A stretch of DNA of 5,205 nucleotides. Source: Comamonadaceae bacterium. GTDB lineage: Bacteria; Pseudomonadota; Gammaproteobacteria; Burkholderiales; Burkholderiaceae_C. Under the pieces are notes generated by a model, which had not been told where the DNA came from, ran no database searches, and saw nothing but the letters and a program-made list of their open reading frames with translations. Numbering within the stretch: position 1 is the stretch's first letter; the number at the start of each line of letters is the position of its first letter. The stretch spans positions 1-5,205 of the forward strand of contig CANFZJ010000242.1 in the NCBI GenBank assembly GCA_947451445.1, read 5' to 3'. Of the stretch, positions 1 to 5,205 are shown one piece after another. Made by a program: the position numbers and the translations under genes.

Positions 1-700
1 CGATGCGGGCGAACTCGGCGTCGCCATGCCAGCGCGGGCGGGCCAGGGCGATGTTTTCGTCCAGGGCGATGCGGCCATCTTCGATCAGGATCACGCGGTC
101 GGCCAAGGCCACGGCCTCTTGCACATCGTGCGTGACCAGCAGCGCGGTGAAGCGGTGCTTTTCCCACAGGCCTTCGATCAGGCGGTGCATCTCGATGCGG
201 GTCAGCGCATCCAGCGCGCCCAGGGGTTCGTCCAGCAGCAGCAGGCGCGGGTTGTGCACCAGGGCGCGGGCCAGGGCCACGCGCTGGCGCTGGCCGCCGG
301 AGAGTTTGGCCGGCCAGTCCTTCTGGCGGTCGGCCAGGCCCACCTGGGCCAGCACTTTTTCGCCCTGCTCCCGGGCCGATTTGGGCAGGCCGATCAGCAC
401 GTTGTCAATCACCTTGCGCCAGGGCAGCAGGCGCGCGTCCTGGAACATGATGCGGGTGTCTTGGCGGATGCCGTCAATGGGTTCGGCGTCCAGCTGCAGG
501 CTGCCGCCGCTGGCGGCCTCCAGCCCGGCCACCAGCCGCAGCAAGGTGCTTTTGCCGCAGCCGCTGCGCCCGACGATGGCGACAAACTGGCCGGGTTCGA
601 TGGTGAGCTGGGTGTTGTGCAGCACCGTGCGCTCGCCGTAGCGCTTGCTCAGGGATTGCAGTTGCAGGCGCACGCCTTCGGACGATGTGGAATCAGACAT
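1..700 (-). CDS. ssuB: Sulfonate ABC transporter ATP-binding protein SsuB (partial, 3' end beyond window)
   Basis: This is the cytoplasmic ATPase that drives sulfonate import through SsuC. The frame reads open from ATG at 700 to the window edge, giving 233 residues with no stop. SsuB proteins are usually about 250-270 residues, so only a short C-terminal tail is missing. All ABC motifs are visible: Walker A GRSGCGKST at residues 44-52, Q-loop Gln87 in MFQD, signature LSGGQ at 133-137, Walker B LLLLDEP at 153-159, D-loop ALDA at 162-165 and switch His191 in VTHD. The segment QDARLLPW after the Q-loop is typical of the nitrate/sulfonate/taurine importer ATPases. The start follows the ssuC stop by 9 nt with only a weak purine-rich stretch (AAGAAAA) as ribosome site, so it may depend on translation from ssuC. 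TauB or SsuB of another sulfur-source importer is the alternative, but the neighbours argue for SsuB. Confidence 0.94.
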   Translation of the reverse strand, partial: MSDSTSSEGVRLQLQSLSKRYGERTVLHNTQLTIEPGQFVAIVGRSGCGKSTLLRLVAGLEAASGGSLQLDAEPIDGIRQDTRIMFQDARLLPWRKVIDNVLIGLPKSAREQGEKVLAQVGLADRQKDWPAKLSGGQRQRVALARALVHNPRLLLLDEPLGALDALTRIEMHRLIEGLWEKHRFTALLVTHDVQEAVALADRVILIEDGRIALDENIALARPRWHGDAEFARI

Positions 701-709
701 GGTTTTCTT

Positions 710-1591
710 TCAATGCGTTGTGGCTTGGTAGCCGGGGTGCCAACGGAGGAAGAATCGCTCTAAACCGCGGGCAAACACGTCGGCCAGCTTGCCCAGCAAG
801 GCGTACAGCAGGATGCCGACCAGCACGATGTCGGTCTGCAAAAACTCACGGGCGTTCATGGTCAGGTAACCGATACCGGCCTGGGCCGAGATGGTTTCGG
901 CCACGATCAAGATCACCCACATCAGCCCCAAACTGAAGCGCAGCCCCACCAAAATGCTGGACAACGCGCCCGGCAAGATGATGTCGCGGTACAGCTGCCA
1001 GCGCGTGAGGCCGTAGCTGCGCCCCATCTCGATCAGGGCCGGGTCCACGTTGCGGATGCCGTGGAAGGTGTTGAGGTAGATCGGGAAGAACACCGACACC
1101 GAGATCAAAAACAGCTTGGCCGTCTCGTCAATGCCAAACCACAGAATCACCAGCGGTATCAGCGACAGCGCCGGGATGTTGCGCACCATCTGCAGGCTGG
1201 AATCGAGCAAAGTCTCAAAAAACTTCACCGAGCCGGTCAACAGGCCCAGCACCAGGCCCAGCCCACCGCCGATGGCCAGGCCGGTCAGCGCACGCCAGGC
1301 GCTCACACCCACGTGTTTGCCCAGTTCGCCGGATGCCGCCAGGGTCCAGGCGGCTTTGAACACGTCCAGCGGCGCGGGCAGGATGCGCGTGGCCAGCCAG
1401 CCGGTGCTGCTGGCAATTTGCCAGGCCACCACCAGCACGATGGGCAGCAGCCACGGCAGCAGGCCCTGGCCCACGCTGGCGGCGAAGGCCTTGTAGGGGA
1501 ATGGAACGTCTGGCGTGTCTGGTGCGTCGGCCACGGTGGTGGGGAATGGCGTGGTTTGCAGTTCACGCAGTGAAGTCAGGGGGCCGCTCAT
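710..1591 (-). CDS. ssuC: Sulfonate ABC transporter permease SsuC
   Basis: This inner-membrane subunit probably works as a homodimer, forming the channel through which sulfonates delivered by SsuA enter the cytoplasm. It has 293 residues. Hydrophobic segments lie at about 45-60, 100-120, 138-152, 158-173, 213-231 and 255-270, giving the six-helix pattern of BPD-type permeases. The EAA loop that contacts the ATPase is at about 187-210 (IEMGRSYGLTRWQLYRDIILP), with the conserved Gly and the I-x-LP ending. IPALSLIPLVILWFG at 139-153 is characteristic of the SsuC/TauC/NrtB family. Residues 1-35 form a Pro/Thr-rich hydrophilic extension, which makes it longer than E. coli SsuC (about 263 residues as I recall). 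The ATG overlaps the stop of the upstream VOC gene as ATGA, which supports this start and translational coupling; the upstream ribosome site (GGCGAG) is weak. ssuB follows after 9 nt. Confidence 0.94.
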   Translation of the reverse strand: MSGPLTSLRELQTTPFPTTVADAPDTPDVPFPYKAFAASVGQGLLPWLLPIVLVVAWQIASSTGWLATRILPAPLDVFKAAWTLAASGELGKHVGVSAWRALTGLAIGGGLGLVLGLLTGSVKFFETLLDSSLQMVRNIPALSLIPLVILWFGIDETAKLFLISVSVFFPIYLNTFHGIRNVDPALIEMGRSYGLTRWQLYRDIILPGALSSILVGLRFSLGLMWVILIVAETISAQAGIGYLTMNAREFLQTDIVLVGILLYALLGKLADVFARGLERFFLRWHPGYQATTH

Positions 1592-1980
1592 ACCGTGCTC
1601 GCCTGCGAAGCGTCGGGTTCCAAAAACTCCAGCTGGTTGCCCGCCGGGTCTTTGACGTAAAAGCGCAGGTAGCCCACCAGCGGGCGGCTTTCTTCCAGCG
1701 GCACCTGGGCCTGCAGCAGGCGGTAACGCAGGGTGGGCAGGCCTTGCACCTCGAAAGCCAGGTGGCTGAAGTTGGGGCTAGGGAGGGCGTTGGGCTGCCA
1801 GTTGTCGGTAGGCACCAGGTCGATACGCTGGTGGCCGGCCACAAAACGCAGCGGCGCACCGGCGGGCGCACCGCCGTGGAACTCGGTCAGGCCGATCAAC
1901 TGGTTGTAAAAGCGCCGGATCTGCGCCTCGTCGCCCGCGCGGAACGGCAGCTGGGCGTGGTGGATGGAGTGGATGGTCAT
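1588..1980 (-). CDS. VOC-family (glyoxalase/bleomycin-resistance/dioxygenase fold) protein
   Basis: This is a 130-residue protein of one vicinal-oxygen-chelate domain, probably a cytoplasmic, metal-dependent homodimer. The usual ligand positions are present: His7/His8 on the first strand (HHAQLPF), His73 in SHLAFEV, and Glu118 in NQLEFLE. The family's DPxGNxxE pattern is at 111-118. No signal peptide is seen. The ATG at 1980 has an AAGGA ribosome site 5 nt upstream. An earlier GTG at 2022 would overlap the end of ssuD and add 14 residues without family resemblance, so it is not used. The gene sits 25 nt after ssuD and overlaps ssuC by 4 nt, so it is a genuine operon member. Its reaction cannot be read from sequence. 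Given the position after SsuD, action on an aldehyde product or on a particular sulfonate is a possibility only. Glyoxalase I, fosfomycin-resistance-like and dioxygenase roles remain open. Confidence 0.88.
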   Translation of the reverse strand: MTIHSIHHAQLPFRAGDEAQIRRFYNQLIGLTEFHGGAPAGAPLRFVAGHQRIDLVPTDNWQPNALPSPNFSHLAFEVQGLPTLRYRLLQAQVPLEESRPLVGYLRFYVKDPAGNQLEFLEPDASQASTV

Positions 1981-1985
1981 GGGTT

Positions 1986-1990
1986 TCCTT
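1986..1990 (-). promoter_or_regulatory. Ribosome binding site deciding the VOC gene start
   Basis: AAGGA lies 5 nt before ATG at 1980, in the 25-nt gap after the ssuD stop. It favours this ATG over the GTG at 2022 that overlaps ssuD. Confidence 0.7.
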
Positions 1991-2005
1991 GCTTCGGCTT
2001 GGTCT

Positions 2006-3181
2006 TTAGCTTTGGGATACACGGGGCAGGTATTCGTTAGCCACTACTTCGCCGAAGGGCCCGGTCAGGCGCTGGCCGGGTAACTGGCCTTGCAGCTTTT
2101 CTTGCATTTGTAGTGGCAGCAGCGGGAACACCAGTTCGGCGAAGCGGTAGGCCTCTTCCAGGTGCGGGTAGCCGGACAGCACAAAGGTGTCCAGCCCGAT
2201 GTCGGCGTACTCCTTCATGCGGGCGGCTACGGTGTGCGGGTCGCCCACCAGGGCCGTGCCCGCGCCACCGCGCACCAGACCCACGCCCGCCCACAGGTTG
2301 GGACTGATTTCCAGGTCGGCGCGGGTGCGCTTTTTGCCCCCCGCGTGCAGCGCGGCCATGCGGCGCTGGCCTGCCGAGTCCATCCTGGCAAACGCGGCCT
2401 GGGCGCGGATGACGGTGTCGTCGTCCAGCTTGCTGATCAGGCTGTCGGCAGCGGCCCAAGCCTTGGCATCGGTTTCGCGCACGATGACGTGCAGGCGGAT
2501 GCCGAACTTCACCGTGCGGCCGTGTTTGGCGGCGCGGGCGCGCACGTCGGCCACTTTTTTAGCCACCTCGGCAGGCGGTTCGCCCCAGGTCAGGTAGGTA
2601 TCGACCTGCTCGGCCGCCAGGTCGTGCGCCGCGTCGGACGAGCCGCCGAAGTACACGGGGGGATACGGCTTTTGCACTGGCGGATACAGCAGCTTGGCCC
2701 CCTTGACGCTGAGGTGTTCGCCTTCAAAGTCAAAGGCTTCGCCGTGGTGGCTGCGGGTCAAAATCTCGCGCCAGATGCGGATGAATTCGGCCGACTGCTG
2801 GTAGCGCTGGGCGTGGTCCAGATACACGCCGTCGCCTTCCAGCTCGGTCTGGTCACCTCCTGTCACCAGGTTGATCATCAGCCGCCCGCCAGACAGCCGG
2901 TCGAACGTGGCCGCCATGCGCGCCGCCAGGCTGGGCTGGTGCAGGCCGGGGCGCACAGCGACCAAAAACTTCAAGCGTTGGGTGACGGGCAGCAGGCTGG
3001 CCGCCACTACCCAGGGGTCTTCACACGAACGGCCCGTGGGCAGCAACACGCCTTCATAACCCAGGCTGTCTGCGGCCTGCGCCACCTGTTTCAGGTAGTC
3101 GTAGTTGAGTTCGCGCGCGCCCTGGGCGGTGCCGAGGTAGCGGCTGTCGCCGTGGGTAGGGATGAACCAGAAAACTTGCAT
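2006..3181 (-). CDS. ssuD: FMNH2-dependent alkanesulfonate monooxygenase SsuD
   Basis: A cytoplasmic, bacterial-luciferase-like TIM-barrel enzyme that uses FMNH2 and O2 to split alkanesulfonates into sulfite and the aldehyde. The 391 residues match E. coli SsuD (381) almost end to end. Landmarks are FWFIPTHGD (4-12), PTGRSCEDPW (48-57) with the conserved Cys53 (Cys54 in E. coli literature numbering), NLVTGGD (104-110), YFGGSSD (177-183), the Arg229/His231 pair in GIRLHVIVRE, and Arg304 in LVRGGAGTALVGD, which corresponds to the catalytic mobile-loop arginine (Arg297). Compared with E. coli from memory there are about four extra residues near 143-147 and about four near 281-287, beside the active-site lid. 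ATG at 3181 is chosen because GGAG lies 6 nt upstream; a TTG four codons earlier would put that site inside the gene. It follows the second ssuA by 27 nt. No flavin reductase (SsuE) is encoded in the window. Confidence 0.97.
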   Translation of the reverse strand: MQVFWFIPTHGDSRYLGTAQGARELNYDYLKQVAQAADSLGYEGVLLPTGRSCEDPWVVAASLLPVTQRLKFLVAVRPGLHQPSLAARMAATFDRLSGGRLMINLVTGGDQTELEGDGVYLDHAQRYQQSAEFIRIWREILTRSHHGEAFDFEGEHLSVKGAKLLYPPVQKPYPPVYFGGSSDAAHDLAAEQVDTYLTWGEPPAEVAKKVADVRARAAKHGRTVKFGIRLHVIVRETDAKAWAAADSLISKLDDDTVIRAQAAFARMDSAGQRRMAALHAGGKKRTRADLEISPNLWAGVGLVRGGAGTALVGDPHTVAARMKEYADIGLDTFVLSGYPHLEEAYRFAELVFPLLPLQMQEKLQGQLPGQRLTGPFGEVVANEYLPRVSQS

Positions 3182-3186
3182 GGGAA

Positions 3187-3192
3187 TCTCCA
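3187..3192 (-). promoter_or_regulatory. Ribosome binding site deciding the ssuD start
   Basis: TGGAGA, with the GGAG core 6 nt before ATG at 3181, lies in an AT-rich 27-nt gap. It selects that ATG over the in-frame TTG at 3193. Confidence 0.75.
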
Positions 3193-3208
3193 AAAATGAA
3201 CTTAAAAA

Positions 3209-4201
3209 TTAGGTTTTCAACACGGCATCGGCCACGTTGAGGGGTTTGGGGATCAGGCCTATCTTGAAAAACGCCTGCGCCACGCGCTGCTGGTCGGCCA
3301 CGGTGGCGGCCGCCAGCGGAGCCACGGGGGAGCGTGGGCGGCGGGTCAGAAACAGGCTGACCACGCCCGCGTCCAGCCCGCTGAAGTCGGAAATGAGCTG
3401 GATGGCCTGCTTGCGGTCGTCCTGGGCCAGGCGGTCGGCGCGGGTAAGTTCTTCAAACAGCACGGCAATCGCCTGCGGGTGCTGGCTGGCAAAGGTTCTG
3501 GATGCCAGGTAGAACGAGTTGTTGTTCGACAGGCCGCGGCCATTGGCCAGCACGCGGGGTTGCACGGCCAGCTCGGTGGCGGCGTAGAACGGGTCCCAGA
3601 TGGCCCAGGCATCCACGCTTTTGCGCTCAAAAGCGGCCCGCGCATCGGCGGGTGTGAGGTAGATGGGCTGGATGTCGCCCCACTGCAAACCGGCCTTTTC
3701 TACCGCCCGCACCAGCAAAAAGTGCGCGCTCGACCCCTTTTGCAGCGCCACCTTGCGGCCCTTCAAATCTGCCAGGCTGCGCAGCGGGGAATCTGCCTGC
3801 GTCAGGATGGCCGAGCTGTCGGGCTTGGGCGGCTCGGCCCCCACGTAGACCAGGTCTTTGCCTGCGGCCTGGGCGAACACCGGGGGCGCGTCGCCGGTCA
3901 GGCCAAATTCCAGACTGCCGACCGACAAGGCCTCCAGCAGTTGCGGCCCGGCGGGGAATTCCAGCCAGCTCACCTTGGTGGCGGGCAGGCGCTTCTCCAG
4001 CCAGCCCAGTTGCTTGGCGATGACCAGGTTGACGGCGGACTTCTGGTAACCGATGCGCAATTGCTGCAAAGGAACATCTGCTACGTTTTTAGTAGCTGCT
4101 TGTGCCGATGGAATAAGCGCTAGAGGGCTAAAAATGCCAAAAATTGCGGCACTTGCCGCCAGCAGGCGCAAAGCGTTACGCCGGTCGTTGGGGTGGTCCA
4201 T
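3209..4201 (-). CDS. ssuA: Aliphatic sulfonate-binding periplasmic protein SsuA (classical type)
   Basis: This is the periplasmic substrate-binding component of the sulfonate importer, 330 residues. It resembles E. coli SsuA throughout: LRIGYQKSA (48-56), EFPAGPQLLEAL (81-92), GDAPPVFAQAAG (103-114), VYVGAEPPKP (118-127), QKGSSAHFLL (154-163), LTPADARAAF (182-191) and WAIWDPF (199-205). The signal peptide has Arg7-Arg8 before a hydrophobic stretch at about 12-31 and an AQA cleavage site at 33-35, so either Sec or Tat export is possible. Codons 23-39, covering the end of the hydrophobic core and the cleavage site, are AT-rich and fall within the repeat-like palindrome at 4086-4134. The start has a strong AGGAGG ribosome site 5 nt upstream that overlaps the stop of the preceding binding-protein gene, so the two are probably coupled. 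ssuD follows after 27 nt. Confidence 0.94.
   Translation of the reverse strand: MDHPNDRRNALRLLAASAAIFGIFSPLALIPSAQAATKNVADVPLQQLRIGYQKSAVNLVIAKQLGWLEKRLPATKVSWLEFPAGPQLLEALSVGSLEFGLTGDAPPVFAQAAGKDLVYVGAEPPKPDSSAILTQADSPLRSLADLKGRKVALQKGSSAHFLLVRAVEKAGLQWGDIQPIYLTPADARAAFERKSVDAWAIWDPFYAATELAVQPRVLANGRGLSNNNSFYLASRTFASQHPQAIAVLFEELTRADRLAQDDRKQAIQLISDFSGLDAGVVSLFLTRRPRSPVAPLAAATVADQQRVAQAFFKIGLIPKPLNVADAVLKT
4086..4134. repeat. Degenerate palindromic repeat-like element inside the ssuA signal-peptide region
   Basis: This 49-bp AT-rich segment is bounded by exact inverted arms TTTTTAG (4086-4092) and CTAAAAA (4128-4134). It has an AGCGCT core at 4116-4121 next to ATAAGCGCTAGAGG, and a weaker partner TGCTTGTGCC on the other side. 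The pattern resembles, from memory, the small dispersed palindromes (arms like TAGCTGCTTGCGCTTAT and ATAAGCGCTAGAGG) found many times between genes in Comamonadaceae genomes. Here it is in frame within ssuA codons 23-39 without breaking the frame. Whether it belongs to a genomic repeat family cannot be shown from one copy. Confidence 0.55.
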
Positions 4202-4205
4202 GCCG

Positions 4206-4213
4206 TCCTCCTC
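4206..4213 (-). promoter_or_regulatory. Strong ribosome binding site of ssuA, overlapping upstream stop
   Basis: GAGGAGGA lies 5 nt before the ssuA ATG at 4201. Its first bases are part of the TGA stop (4212-4214) of the preceding binding-protein gene, so ribosomes terminating there sit on the next start site. This is the strongest Shine-Dalgarno in the window and fits high production of a periplasmic binding protein. Confidence 0.85.
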
Positions 4214-5162
4214 AGGCCACGCCCGCCTGGGCGGCTTCCAGAATGCTGATCTTGCGTGGCAGCAGCTTCAGCTCAAAAAAGGTGTCGGCAATCAGCTGCT
4301 GTTCGGCCAGGATGGCTTTGGTCACCACCACCGTGCCGATGGGACGGCGCTGCAAGCTCAGCTCGGCCACACTGCGGTCCAGGCCCAGGATGGCGGCGTA
4401 TTCGGCTGCGGCGGCGGCACGGTCGGCGCCAAACCATTTGTCGATGGCCGTGATCTCCTCCACCGCGATGCGCAGAATGTCGGCGTTCTTGTCGGCAAAG
4501 CTGCGCGAACTGAAGTAGTAGCCCCGGTTGTTGACCACGCCAGTGGCATCGGCCAGCAGGCGGGCATCCAGCGTCTTTTGCGCCGCCGCAAGGAACGGGT
4601 CCCAGATCACCCAGGCATCCACCGAGCCCTGGGTGAAAGCGGCGCGCGCATCGGCGGGCGCCAGGTGGATGTGTTGCACGTCGCTGTAGGCCAGGCCATT
4701 TTTCTCCAGCAGCTTGGCCAGGAAGAACTGCACGTTCGAGCCCTTGTTGTAGGCGACTTTCTTGCCCTTCAGGTCCGCCAGCTTCTGGATGGCCGAGCCC
4801 TTGGGCACGATGATCGCCTCACTGGCGACCAGCGGCGCGGTGGCGGCCACGTAGACCAGCGGCGCACCGGCAGCCTGGGCGAAGATGGGCGGCGCTTCGC
4901 CCACGTCGCCGAAGTCGATGGCACCGACATTGAGCGCTTCGAGCTGCACCGGCCCGGCGATGAATTCGGTCCAGCTGACGCTGACACCCAACGGGGCCAG
5001 GCGCTTTTCCAGCGTGCCACGGGCTTTCAAAAAGCTCAAAACACCCTTTTGGTTGCCGATGCGGAGGACGCGTGGGGCTTGGGCGAAGGTGTTGAAAGCG
5101 GGTACGGCCAGCGCGCTGGCGGCCAGCACGTGGCGGCGGGAGATCAGCTTGGATGTGTGCAT
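4212..5162 (-). CDS. Second SsuA-family sulfonate-binding periplasmic protein
   Basis: First gene of the visible operon, 316 residues. It is an SsuA paralogue: LRIGNQKG (33-40), EFIAGPVQLEALNVG (66-80), GEAPPIFAQAAG (88-99), NKGSNVQFFLAK (139-150), APADARAAF (168-176) and WVIWDPF (184-190) align with the neighbouring SsuA. It differs at positions likely to line the ligand cleft: FIAGPV for FPAGPQ, TAPLV for EPPKP, and NKGSNVQ for QKGSSAH. This suggests another preferred ligand, such as a different sulfonate or a sulfate ester, while sharing SsuC and SsuB. The N-terminus SRRHVLAAS (8-16), a hydrophobic run and AQA at 27-29 make a good twin-arginine-type signal. ATG at 5162 has AAGGA 6 nt upstream. 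Its gene ends 10 nt before the next ssuA start. The family is sure; the substrate is unknown, and a nitrate or taurine role is less likely from the motifs. Confidence 0.9.
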   Translation of the reverse strand: MHTSKLISRRHVLAASALAVPAFNTFAQAPRVLRIGNQKGVLSFLKARGTLEKRLAPLGVSVSWTEFIAGPVQLEALNVGAIDFGDVGEAPPIFAQAAGAPLVYVAATAPLVASEAIIVPKGSAIQKLADLKGKKVAYNKGSNVQFFLAKLLEKNGLAYSDVQHIHLAPADARAAFTQGSVDAWVIWDPFLAAAQKTLDARLLADATGVVNNRGYYFSSRSFADKNADILRIAVEEITAIDKWFGADRAAAAAEYAAILGLDRSVAELSLQRRPIGTVVVTKAILAEQQLIADTFFELKLLPRKISILEAAQAGVA

Positions 5163-5168
5163 AAATAG

Positions 5169-5173
5169 TCCTT
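5169..5173 (-). promoter_or_regulatory. Ribosome binding site of the first binding-protein gene
   Basis: AAGGA lies 6 nt before the ATG at 5162. No convincing -10 or -35 box is visible in the 43 nt of leader inside the window, so the promoter is probably beyond the right edge. Confidence 0.7.
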
Positions 5174-5183
5174 GGGGTGGTGC

Positions 5184-5204
5184 GCAGGCAAGGCTGTGCC
5201 CTGC
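5184..5204 (-). other. Small hairpin in the operon leader
   Basis: GCAGGCA (5184-5190) and TGCCCTGC (5197-5204) can pair as a seven-base-pair stem with a one-base bulge around a six-base loop. It lies about 21 nt upstream of the first start codon and 10 nt beyond its ribosome site. On the minus strand no run of U follows it, so it is not a typical terminator. It could be a leader structure, a mRNA-stabilising stem or chance in GC-rich DNA. Confidence 0.35.
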
Positions 5205-5205
5205 C

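Noticed and set aside
26..763. Plus-strand open frame opposite ssuB
   Set aside because: The minus strand here encodes every ABC ATPase motif in order; the plus frame is rich in Gln, Ala and Gly with no motif.
1588..2022. Alternative GTG start for the VOC gene, overlapping ssuD by 17 nt
   Set aside because: An AAGGA ribosome site precedes the ATG at 1980, and the first strand of the VOC fold begins just after that ATG.
2006..3193. Alternative TTG start for ssuD at 3193
   Set aside because: The GGAG ribosome site would lie inside the gene, and the SsuD homology begins at the ATG at 3181.
2162..3199. Long plus-strand open frame opposite ssuD
   Set aside because: It is antisense to a near-full-length match to SsuD, its translation is low-complexity and unlike any family I know, and GC-rich third positions explain the lack of stops.
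3182..3208. AT-rich 27-nt gap between ssuA and ssuD as a promoter or terminator
   Set aside because: It has T-runs but no GC stem before them, and it is too short to hold a spaced -35/-10 pair together with the ribosome site; it is best read as an unstructured ribosome-loading region.
4053..5168. Long plus-strand open frame opposite the first binding protein gene and the start of the second
   Set aside because: It lies antisense to clear SsuA-family coding and shows no recognisable domain; it is a compositional shadow.

Overview
All genes in this window lie on the minus strand and form one tightly packed operon for uptake and desulfonation of organosulfonates (ssu type). The high G+C content, the coding bias (G/C third positions, which leave long empty antisense frames) and protein sequences close to proteobacterial Ssu proteins suggest a beta-proteobacterium of the Burkholderiales. 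A degenerate AT-rich palindrome at 4086-4134 resembles, from memory, a dispersed repeat common in Comamonadaceae genomes, which would narrow the guess to that family. The assignment is an inference and no search was run.

In transcription order (right to left) the layout is: a short leader with a small hairpin (5163-5205); a first SsuA-type periplasmic binding protein (4212-5162); a second SsuA-type binding protein, closer to classical SsuA (3209-4201); the FMNH2-dependent alkanesulfonate monooxygenase SsuD (2006-3181); a small VOC/glyoxalase-fold protein (1588-1980); the permease SsuC (710-1591); and the ATPase SsuB (1-700), whose 3' end is cut by the window edge. Intergenic gaps are 10, 27 and 25 nt, then a 4-nt ATGA overlap, then 9 nt. 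There is no room for internal promoters with full spacing and no terminator, so one transcript is likely.

Functionally, one or both SsuA proteins would capture sulfonates in the periplasm and deliver them to an SsuC homodimer powered by SsuB. SsuD would then cleave the C-S bond, releasing sulfite for assimilation and an aldehyde. The partner flavin reductase SsuE is not in the window and must come from elsewhere.

The departures from the textbook ssuEADCB operon are the tandem pair of diverged binding proteins, the VOC gene between ssuD and ssuC, twin-arginine signal peptides on both binding proteins, and a repeat-like element that appears to encode part of one signal peptide. I see no CRISPR array, RNA gene, insertion sequence or plus-strand gene. 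The window is mostly a recognisable catabolic operon; the VOC gene and the repeat-derived signal peptide are the parts most worth following up.
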